The notes below the pieces were generated by a model that was given only the letters and a program-made list of their open reading frames with translations, was not told where the DNA came from and made no database searches. The position numbers and the translations under genes were made by a program. From assembly GCA_017164015.1 (NCBI GenBank), contig CP071065.1, forward strand, positions 496,001 to 560,000: a stretch of 64,000 nt of DNA. Direction: 5' to 3'. This document shows positions 8,758-16,381 of the stretch, in pieces (position 1 is the first letter of the stretch; every line of letters starts with the position of its first letter). Source of the DNA: Nostoc sp. UHCC 0702 (GTDB lineage: Bacteria > Cyanobacteriota > Cyanobacteriia > Cyanobacteriales > Nostocaceae).

Positions 8758-10314
8758 TCAGCTATTGCTTTCTGGAGGAGAACCAGCCACTTGTAGTGGC
8801 AAAGAAAGTATATAGCGGTGTCCTGATTCTGGTGAACCTTGAATTGAAATTTGTCCACCATGTAATTCTGCTAGTTGACAGCTAAGCAACAAACCCAAGC
8901 TTTCCCGTGACAAATTGCCATACTGCTTAGCTAAATTGAGGCTAGCATTTACAGCAAACCCATCCGAGGCAGAAACGCCCAATTTTTGAGACTTCTCGAT
9001 TGCAACTGGTAAGCTACTTGGTTCATCCAGATTTTCTGAATAACTATTGTAGGTTGTTGCTTGTCCTGTAAGCTCAAGCAGGGATAAGGGGTTAAGGCGA
9101 AAATAGGGATCAACTTCTGTAATACCATCTCCTAACCAGGGATGAGAAACCCAAATAGTAATGTTGAGGGTATTTTCTTTGTAAGAAACATGGATACGAA
9201 CAATACTACCTGTGGCAGAAAGTTGAATCACGCTGAAAACCAAGTGATACAGAATTTGCCGTACTTTGTCTTTATCCAAAGGCCAAATGCGGCTACGTCC
9301 TGGTTCTATGGACAGGCGAATATCTTGCTCGCGGCGGTTAGCTGATTCTTCTAAGGTATTGATAGCTTGTTGACACAGCATTTCAATATCTACAGGAGCT
9401 AAATTTAACACAGCTATGTTTTCGTCTATTGCTCCTAGTTCGGTAATTTCGTTGACCAAAGAAAGTAAATACCGACCACTATGTTGAATGATCTCTACAT
9501 ATTCTCTCTGTTTAGTTGTCAAAGGCCCATAAATCTCACGTCCTAAGACACTAGCCATGCCTAAAACTGATGTTAAGGGTGTACGTAACTCCTGAGTCAG
9601 CTGCTCCAAAAGCTCCAGTTTCAATTGCTTAGTAGAAACAGAATCTGTTTCTAGAGCAGCTGGGGAAACTCTAACGTTACTAGTATGAGCATCCTTAATT
9701 GAGAAGATAGGAGTATTGTTAAAAGTGGGTGTTTCTGGTCTATTTTGCAGCAGTCGGTTGCGCTCGAATTCACTCATGCTCCAACGAGCTATGATTTGTA
9801 AAAACTCAATGTCGCGATCTGTGAAGTTACGCGGTACTAAATCCATTACTGCTAATGCACCCAAGCAATGCCCTGAAGCATCAATCAGTGGCGCTCCCAA
9901 GTAAGCGCGGATGCCATATTCTTGTACCAGCTTGCTAGCAGCAAGTATAGGATCTGTGATTTTATGGGTATCATTAAATACAACAGGTTGGAAATCTTCT
10001 ACGACTTGGGTGCAAAAAGATTCCCGGCGTAACAGTTGACGGCTTTGGGCTAGTTGATTCATCAACCCTAATCGAGATAAACCTACTGCTGATTTAAACC
10101 AGTGGCGTTCCTGATCTAAAAATCCCAATATGGAAATCGGTGCTTCCAAAAAGCGGGCAGCAGTTTGAGTGGATTCTTCAAAGACTGGTATTGTTTCTGA
10201 TTGCCGCAAACCTAACTCTGATAATACTTTGAGGCGTTGCTGTTCTCTTGTCTCTTGGGAAGCCCAACCATCCTTTAGGGAAAATAATTTGTTTTCAGGC
10301 TCTACCATTGCCAC
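8758..10314 (-). CDS. GAF-domain sensor kinase homologue lacking the phospho-histidine (pseudo-kinase)
   Basis: The 518-residue soluble protein has an N-terminal GAF domain (about 20-185, with RHWFKSAVG and GAPLIDASGHCLGALAVMD), a linker, then a HisKA-like dimerisation helix (about 225-295) and a HATPase-like region (about 330-510). The H-box reads TQELRTPLT: the histidine is replaced by Gln241 (codon CAG, 9592-9594). The N-box (LYHLVFSVIQLSA) and G1 box (HPWLGDGI) are also degenerate; the end, SLGLLLSCQLAELHGG, still looks like a G2 box. It should not autophosphorylate. It may sense a ligand and act as a scaffold or inhibitor. No regulator gene is adjacent. Confidence 0.85.
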   Translation of the reverse strand: MAMVEPENKLFSLKDGWASQETREQQRLKVLSELGLRQSETIPVFEESTQTAARFLEAPISILGFLDQERHWFKSAVGLSRLGLMNQLAQSRQLLRRESFCTQVVEDFQPVVFNDTHKITDPILAASKLVQEYGIRAYLGAPLIDASGHCLGALAVMDLVPRNFTDRDIEFLQIIARWSMSEFERNRLLQNRPETPTFNNTPIFSIKDAHTSNVRVSPAALETDSVSTKQLKLELLEQLTQELRTPLTSVLGMASVLGREIYGPLTTKQREYVEIIQHSGRYLLSLVNEITELGAIDENIAVLNLAPVDIEMLCQQAINTLEESANRREQDIRLSIEPGRSRIWPLDKDKVRQILYHLVFSVIQLSATGSIVRIHVSYKENTLNITIWVSHPWLGDGITEVDPYFRLNPLSLLELTGQATTYNSYSENLDEPSSLPVAIEKSQKLGVSASDGFAVNASLNLAKQYGNLSRESLGLLLSCQLAELHGGQISIQGSPESGHRYILSLPLQVAGSPPESNS

Positions 10315-11154
10315 CGCTACCTTGATAATTGCTCGATATTGTAATTTATATAACCGCTGTTTCGGGGTTATTATTTCCTATTTTTAAGCATTCCCCAATT
10401 TGGCAACCAACAAACAACTTTGGGGCAAAAATTTTGCATTATTTCTGTGAATAGGCTGTGCGATCGCGTACTAGTTCATTGTCACTGGTGCTGAATGTCG
10501 CACTCAAGGCTGATGTCCGAGTATTAGTTGAGGTTCTAATACTATACAACGTTAGTTTTAGATACGACTGGGGTAATATAACGCTAAGGATAGACTAAAA
10601 AGCTGGTCTCGTTCTCATATTATCTACAGACGAGAAAAAATTGCTCTCTATACTTGATCTTGATTTACTTAAAATTACTGTACAATCAACAGCACTCTAT
10701 TTTTTATTACGTAAATGAACGGATAATGTTTGCTAGAAAAGCTCAAAGTATTTCCCTAATTATTTTGATATAAATAATCAAGATAAAAATTATATGTGAA
10801 TTTTTTAGTTAACCAGGAATTGAAACTTTTGTAAAATAAATAGATGGAATTAATCCAGATTTTGGCAAGACTAGATAAAACAATATTCCAGCATTATTTA
10901 ATTAAGTATCCATAATAAATTTAGAACCCTAATAAAATTTCCTGGCTTGTGGAACAGAATGTTTAACCATGCAAATTATTTTTTTGCCACCGGATGATAT
11001 TTAAAAACAGGATTTTAATTGTAAAAACATAAAAAATACAAAAACTTTATCATTTTTTCACAATTATGATTTGTGTAAAGTTTCTGATTAAGTCATAAAT
11101 GGATCATGATGGTAGCAAATAAAGTTTAGATATTTAATTTCAAGGCTAACAGGC
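10315..11154. other. 840-base AT-rich spacer upstream of the aminotransferase gene
   Basis: Lies between the divergent pseudo-kinase and aminotransferase genes. It is very AT-rich from about 10680 on and holds one GCGATCGC site near 10460. I see no open frame with coding character and no strong hairpin. It presumably carries two promoters. Confidence 0.5.
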
Positions 11155-12348
11155 ATGGATAAAACGACTGTGAGGATTCCTTTTGTAGACCTGAAAACAC
11201 AACATCAACCGATTCAAACTCAACTACACCATGCAATTCATGCCATATTGGAACGGGGAGATTTTATTTTAGGGCAAGCGCTTGCAGATTTTGAAGCTGC
11301 ATTTGCAGCCGCATCTGGTGCAGAATATGGTGTGGGTGTAGCTTCTGGAACTGATGCGATCGCTCTCGGTTTGCAAGCGTGTAACATTGGTGCTGGCGAT
11401 GAGGTGATTTTACCAGCTAATACCTTTATTGCAACTTTGATTGGGGTCTTACGTGCTGGGGCAAAGCCAATTCTGGTAGATTGCGACCCCAAAACAGCTT
11501 TAATTGATTTGTCAGCAGCAGCAAAGGCAATTACACCTCAGACCAAAGCAATTATTCCTGTACATTTATATGGTCAGATGGTATCACCACGGCAGTTGTT
11601 AGACTTCGCCGATACCTATAAATTGTTAATTTTTGAAGATGCCGCACAGGCACATCTAGCCGAAAGAGATGGATATAAAGCTGGTTCTGTGGGAATAGCA
11701 GCAGCTTTTAGTTTTTATCCTAGCAAGAATTTAGGGGCATTTGGGGATGGGGGGATGCTATTAACGCGAGATCCAGATGTAGCCCAAAAAATGGTGCGCT
11801 TGCGGAATTATGGTGCCTCCCAAAAGTATTTTCATGTTGAATCTGGCACAAATAGTCGCTTGGACACATTACAAGCGGCGGTGTTGTTAGAAAAATTACC
11901 ATATTTGCCACAGTGGAATCGCGATCGCTTGACTATTGCTCAGCAGTACGATAGTGAGTTAGCACCTTTGGCATCTGCTGGCATTATCCCGGTACAAAAC
12001 CAAAGCGATTCAGGGCATGTTTATCATCTTTATGTAATTAAAGTTGATGAATCTTGTGTTGTAGAACGCCAGCAAATTCAGGACAAATTAGCAGCAGATG
12101 GAATTCAAACAGGTATTCACTACCCAATTCCCTGTCATCTTCAGCCAGCATTCACCTACTTAGGCTATCAACAGGGGGACTTTCCCCAAGCGGAAAAGCT
12201 AGCACAGCAAATATTATCCTTACCCATGTATCCCGGTTTGAGCAGTAGCCAAATTAAAGAAGTTGTAGCTGCGATCGCGCTTTTAACCTTGACGAGTTCA
12301 AATGCAGAAAACCATACCTCTGCTGCCATTGGCAGTAAGGCAGCATAA
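11155..12348 (+). CDS. DegT/DnrJ/EryC1/StrS family PLP-dependent sugar aminotransferase
   Basis: A 397-residue cytoplasmic enzyme that transfers an amino group to a keto-sugar nucleotide. It begins IPFVDLKTQHQPI, has the substrate/PLP region GVGVASGTDAIALGLQA and VILPANTFIAT, the aspartate site FEDAAQAHLAE, and the PLP lysine in SFYPSKNLGAFGDGGML. The C-terminal half has the expected QTGIHYPIPCHLQPAF segment. It stands at the head of the exosortase/exopolysaccharide genes and probably makes an aminosugar for that polymer or a glycan. The precise sugar cannot be told from sequence. Confidence 0.92.
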   Translation: MDKTTVRIPFVDLKTQHQPIQTQLHHAIHAILERGDFILGQALADFEAAFAAASGAEYGVGVASGTDAIALGLQACNIGAGDEVILPANTFIATLIGVLRAGAKPILVDCDPKTALIDLSAAAKAITPQTKAIIPVHLYGQMVSPRQLLDFADTYKLLIFEDAAQAHLAERDGYKAGSVGIAAAFSFYPSKNLGAFGDGGMLLTRDPDVAQKMVRLRNYGASQKYFHVESGTNSRLDTLQAAVLLEKLPYLPQWNRDRLTIAQQYDSELAPLASAGIIPVQNQSDSGHVYHLYVIKVDESCVVERQQIQDKLAADGIQTGIHYPIPCHLQPAFTYLGYQQGDFPQAEKLAQQILSLPMYPGLSSSQIKEVVAAIALLTLTSSNAENHTSAAIGSKAA

Positions 12349-12635
12349 ATTAAAGACTTATACTCAAGGGTATAGGCTGCCGACAGTTCTGGATGAAGCA
12401 GGAAGAAAGCACCAAGTTACTCCCGTTGTGCCAGTTATCTACTATAGAAAAGTTTAGCGTTGGGTAACTTTGGGTAGGTCTTTTATAACGGTAATTTTAT
12501 TAATCCTCAACAGTTGGTATGTACTTATTTTAGATTACAGTCTTTAATTAGTACTTAGTGGTCGGTAACAAAATCACTGGCCACTATTCATTCAAATGTA
12601 GACAGGTTTTGAATTGTTTATTTTAAACTGCTCAT

Positions 12636-13529
12636 ATGGTACTTCAGAAACAGATTAAAAACAGAAATACTGCACAACTACTAAACATAGCGATTCTGGG
12701 CGTTTTATTGCTACTTTATGCTCCTATCTTGCTCCACTGGCTAGATGGTTGGCTGCACAAAACTATTAGTATAGAACACGAATATTTTAGTCACGGTATT
12801 ATCGGTCTACCCTTTGCTGCTTACCTGAGTTGGTTAAACCGCAAAAAGTGGCAACGTCTGCCAGATTCCACCAATCCTTTAGGCGCTTTTTTACTCCTGG
12901 TAGGGGGAATTTTTTATCTTAGCGGTGTTACAGAGTGGGTTAACCTTTCCTTGCCTACCATACTGGCAGGATTATGTTTGTGGTTCAAAGGCATACCAGG
13001 CTTCAAATTACAAGGATTTTCCTTGCTGCTGGTATTTCTAGCAACTCCAACAGCAGTACCTTACCTGATTGCTCCTTACACCTTGCCTTTGCAAAACTTC
13101 ATCGCGGGTACAGCAGGCTTCATACTCAATCAGTTTGGTATGGAAGTAACTGTCGATGAGATGAATATATATGTTGGCGGACGGATTGTAGAAGTTGCCC
13201 CTTATTGTGCAGGGCTAAAAATGTTGTTTACTACTCTCTACGTCAGCCTAATGCTACTTTATTGGACTGGTGGTTTAGATTCACGCCGCACCAGTATTTG
13301 GTTTTTATCTGTTGCCGTCGTCATTAGCGTTACTGCCAATATCATTCGTAACACTCTACTCACCTTCTTTCACGGCACAGGCCAAGAAGCCGCTTTTAAA
13401 TGGCTGCATGATGGTTGGGGTGGTGATCTCTACTCTGCTTGTATGTTGCTGTTATTAGTGCCGCTACTAAATTGGATTAATAGCTATTTTTCACCAGTCC
13501 CGGAAACTCAAGAAGAAGGGAACAGTTAA
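12636..13529 (+). CDS. Cyanoexosortase B-type transmembrane protease/transpeptidase
   Basis: Exosortases are membrane cysteine enzymes that cut and re-attach proteins with PEP-CTERM-like tails. This 297-residue protein has about eight membrane helices and the catalytic triad signatures: Cys191 in VAPYCAGLKML, Arg238 in ANIIRNTLL and His258 in WLHDGWGG. The next gene encodes the partner that typically follows cyanoexosortase B. A dedicated sorting target is not visible in this window. The association with polysaccharide export genes downstream is typical of exosortase loci. Confidence 0.88.
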   Translation: MVLQKQIKNRNTAQLLNIAILGVLLLLYAPILLHWLDGWLHKTISIEHEYFSHGIIGLPFAAYLSWLNRKKWQRLPDSTNPLGAFLLLVGGIFYLSGVTEWVNLSLPTILAGLCLWFKGIPGFKLQGFSLLLVFLATPTAVPYLIAPYTLPLQNFIAGTAGFILNQFGMEVTVDEMNIYVGGRIVEVAPYCAGLKMLFTTLYVSLMLLYWTGGLDSRRTSIWFLSVAVVISVTANIIRNTLLTFFHGTGQEAAFKWLHDGWGGDLYSACMLLLLVPLLNWINSYFSPVPETQEEGNS

Positions 13530-13732
13530 GAGGGAGCGGGGGGAGATGGGGAGATAGGGAGATAGGGTGATGGGTAGATAGTTATTTACTGTTGAGTTTC
13601 AACTCCTAACTCCTCTTCCAAAAAAAATACTAAGCTCTTGTGTTTATTGTTGGGTCAAACCTACTCCCCTGCTCCCCCGCCCCCCTGCTCCCCTGCTAAA
13701 GACCGCTCCCCCGCTAAAGACCGCTCTGAATG
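13530..13732. repeat. Low-complexity G-rich/C-rich repeats between exosortase genes
   Basis: A run of gggagat units is followed by C-rich ctcccctgct units, including gctaaagaccgctc twice (near 13696 and 13713). The halves are partly complementary. Noncoding. Confidence 0.5.
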
Positions 13733-13839
13733 TGCAATTTCAATACTTCATAGCTGATGAGGGTAGAATGTCAATATTACTGAACTCATGATGTGATTTT
13801 TTAAAGTAAAATTTTGCGTAGATATTGCAATATTTACTA

Positions 13840-14583
13840 ATGATTTCCTTATCTAAGTTTTTCAAGGAAAAGCAATTAACTCACGTGGTAGCACTTTTGT
13901 TGTTGCTACTGCTGTTAGGGATAGGGGGGGTTTCTGGATACCTGACAGGACAGTGGAAATGGAAACAGCCACCTCCTGTTACCAGCCTCAAGGAATTGCG
14001 ACAGATTCGTAAAACTGGGTTAACCCTTCCTGGTTGGCAAACTGTTGAACAAGCAGAACAACAAGTTGGGGAACACAAATGGTCGTTACAAATCGTTAAA
14101 AAAGCAGATTCACAAACCCAAGCAATATTACTTTTGCTGCCGCAAAACGGGCCAATGGAGCAACCAGAGGTGGAATGGACTGAAATTAACGGTTGGGGAA
14201 GGTCTCGTTGGAGTAAATGGGACATAGCTCAAGAACGCTCTGCTGAATTCACTGTCAAACAGCCACCAAAATCAGGATCAAATGCTCAAACCAAAGTAGA
14301 AGCCAGATTTTTTCGGGCCTCCACAAAACAGGAAACCTTTGCTGTGTTGCAGTGGTATGCTCTGCCAAACGGTGGACATACATCACCTATACGCTGGTTT
14401 TTAGCAGATCAACTCTCACAATGGCGTCAAGGTCGTACTCCTTGGGTAGCCGTGAGTATTCTGATTCCTATGGAACCTTTAGGACAGGTGGAAACCAGTT
14501 GGCCTTTAGCCCAATCTCTTGGTGAAACAGTACAAGTGACATTGATGGCAGGCCCTTTATCAAACAATTCACCAAGGAGTTAA
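13840..14583 (+). CDS. Cyanoexosortase B system-associated protein
   Basis: A 247-residue protein with one N-terminal membrane helix (HVVALLLLLLLLGIGGVSGY) and a periplasmic domain with LPGWQTVEQ, WTEINGWGRSRWSKWD and FFRASTKQETFAVLQWY. It resembles the EpsI-like partner encoded beside exosortases, here the variant paired with cyanoexosortase B. The start was set at ATG 13840; an in-frame TTG at 13825 would add five residues. It lies 310 bases after the exosortase gene with repeats between. It probably acts with the exosortase or in polymer assembly; the mechanism is not known. Confidence 0.82.
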   Translation: MISLSKFFKEKQLTHVVALLLLLLLLGIGGVSGYLTGQWKWKQPPPVTSLKELRQIRKTGLTLPGWQTVEQAEQQVGEHKWSLQIVKKADSQTQAILLLLPQNGPMEQPEVEWTEINGWGRSRWSKWDIAQERSAEFTVKQPPKSGSNAQTKVEARFFRASTKQETFAVLQWYALPNGGHTSPIRWFLADQLSQWRQGRTPWVAVSILIPMEPLGQVETSWPLAQSLGETVQVTLMAGPLSNNSPRS

Positions 14584-14764
14584 AAAATATAGGAAAATAC
14601 TCAAAATATCAACAGCGATCGCAAAAATGTTCTCACGGCTGGAAGTTAACTAAAGTATGTAGTGCGAAGTTAAAAGCGGCACAACAAAAGCAGACAATTA
14701 AGATACTTCCAGAGTAAAATAACGACTTGGCGGGTTAAATTCTGAATTCAGCTTGGCGATATCA

Positions 14765-16165
14765 ATGTTTATAGTTTCTAGTTCTCATACGCGTGTATTC
14801 ACCGCCCTGTGTTTCGTCAGTTTTCAAGTGGGTGTTTTCTTAACAACTACTGCCCAAACTGTTGTTGCTCAGCCTTTACCATCTCCTACAAATTCGCCAC
14901 AGCAACCTGCTCCACTTTTGCCAAATCCTATTTTAGAGCGATCGCCAACCCAATTCCCCTCACCCCCACCAGGTATCGAAGTTGTACCTCCAAGTGCAAA
15001 TAACGAATCTCCCCAATTCACCCGCTACCTTTTAGGGCCGGGAGATGTAATTAATGTTGTCTTTCAACGTCCTCCTGGTGCTTACCGTTTAGGGCAGGGA
15101 GATATTATTAGCGTTGTGGTTCAACGCTTTCCAGATTTAAGTTTTCAAGCCTCAATCAATCCAGAAGGTAACATTACTGTTCCACTACTGGGCACAGTGT
15201 CCCTACAAGGTTTAACTTTGCAAGAAGCACAAGAAAAAATTCGCTTCTTACTCAATCGTTATGTAGTTAATCCTATAGTAGTATTATCTTTAACAGGGCA
15301 ACGTCCAGATTTGAGTTTTCAAGCCCAAATTAATCCAGAAGGCAATATTGTCGTGCCGCAAGTGGGAACAGTTTCCATAAAAGGCTTGAGTTTGGAAGAA
15401 GCACAAGAAAAAATTCGCTTGAGTTTAAGTAAGATTGTGGTCGAACCGCTGTTAACAGTATCACTAGTATCGCCACGCCCAGTTCAAGTTACCATTACTG
15501 GTGAAGTCTATCGCCCAGGAATTTATAACATTTCCCCAACAACACCCCGCGTCGCTGATGCTTTGCTGACAGCTGGTGGTTCTACAATGACCGCAGATTT
15601 GCGTCAAGTGCAAGTGCGGCGGAAGTTAATCGATGGTTCTGTGATTTCACAAAATCTTGATTTATATGTGGCATTGCAAAATGGTGACTCCCAGCCTACT
15701 TTACGCCTGCAAGACGGCGATGCAATAGTCGTACCACGGCGCGAAGTCGGTACTGATGACGCTTATGACCGCAATCTAGTAGCGCGTTCATCCTTAGCTA
15801 TACCACAGATTCGAGTCCGGGTTTTAAACTACGCAGCAGGAGGAATTGTGGTTCAAACACTGCCTAATGGTAGTACTTTTGTAGATGCTTTGGGAGGAAT
15901 CAATTTAGATGCTGCTAATCTCCGAGATATTGCCCTAGTTCGGTTCGATCCGGAACGAGGTAGAGCAATTACCCAGAAACTCGATGCCAAAAAGGCTCTT
16001 TCCGGTGATTTGGCTCAAAACGTGCCGCTTCAAGACAATGATGTGATTGTAGTTGGTCGCAACCTGATCACAAGAATTACTAATATCTTTAGCACCGTTA
16101 CCCGACCTTTCTTTGATGTCCAAAGCTTTATCCGTTTCTTTGACATATTCGGCGGGTCAAATTAG
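14765..16165 (+). CDS. Outer-membrane polysaccharide export protein (Wza-like) with duplicated PES domain
   Basis: A 466-residue secreted protein. It has a signal peptide (VFTALCFVSFQVGVFLTTTA... ending VVAQ), a proline-rich linker, then polysaccharide-export (PES) and SLBB-type domains. The PES part is tandemly duplicated: DLSFQASINPEGNITVP and DLSFQAQINPEGNIVVP recur with a 58-residue (174-base) spacing from 15131 and 15305. SLBB-like segments follow (VTITGEVYRPGIYNI; QDGDAIVVPR; QDNDVIVVGR). The ATG at 14765 was preferred to a TTG at 14753. It probably forms the exit channel partnered with the Wzc-like ATPase downstream. No lipobox cysteine is apparent. Confidence 0.9.
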   Translation: MFIVSSSHTRVFTALCFVSFQVGVFLTTTAQTVVAQPLPSPTNSPQQPAPLLPNPILERSPTQFPSPPPGIEVVPPSANNESPQFTRYLLGPGDVINVVFQRPPGAYRLGQGDIISVVVQRFPDLSFQASINPEGNITVPLLGTVSLQGLTLQEAQEKIRFLLNRYVVNPIVVLSLTGQRPDLSFQAQINPEGNIVVPQVGTVSIKGLSLEEAQEKIRLSLSKIVVEPLLTVSLVSPRPVQVTITGEVYRPGIYNISPTTPRVADALLTAGGSTMTADLRQVQVRRKLIDGSVISQNLDLYVALQNGDSQPTLRLQDGDAIVVPRREVGTDDAYDRNLVARSSLAIPQIRVRVLNYAAGGIVVQTLPNGSTFVDALGGINLDAANLRDIALVRFDPERGRAITQKLDAKKALSGDLAQNVPLQDNDVIVVGRNLITRITNIFSTVTRPFFDVQSFIRFFDIFGGSN

Positions 16166-16211
16166 TTGTTATATCTTGAGTTTTTGCCATCAGAGGGGGG
16201 CAGGGGAGTAG

Positions 16212-16310
16212 GGGAGATGAGGGAGATGAGGGAGATGAGGGAGATGAGGGAGATGAGGGAGATGAGGGAGATGAGGGAGATGAGGGAGATGAGGGAGATG
16301 AGGGAGATGA
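16212..16310. repeat. 9-base tandem repeat, eleven copies (gggagatga)
   Basis: Eleven uninterrupted perfect copies of GGGAGATGA, preceded and followed by partial G-rich units. It lies between the export gene and the Wzc-like gene and ends about 70 bases before the latter's start. Copy number is likely to vary by strand slippage. Confidence 0.9.
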
Positions 16311-16381
16311 GGGAGAAATAACAACTGACTATTGACTATTGACTATTGATTATTGACTATTGTTTTATACATGCTTCTGCC

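Noticed and set aside
8700..8885. Plus-strand 61-codon frame near the pseudo-kinase gene
   Set aside because: Overlaps the well-supported kinase gene for most of its length and shows no domain.
16212..16310. Possible CRISPR array
   Set aside because: Units are 9 bases with no spacers; a simple tandem repeat. The same holds for 48951-49030.
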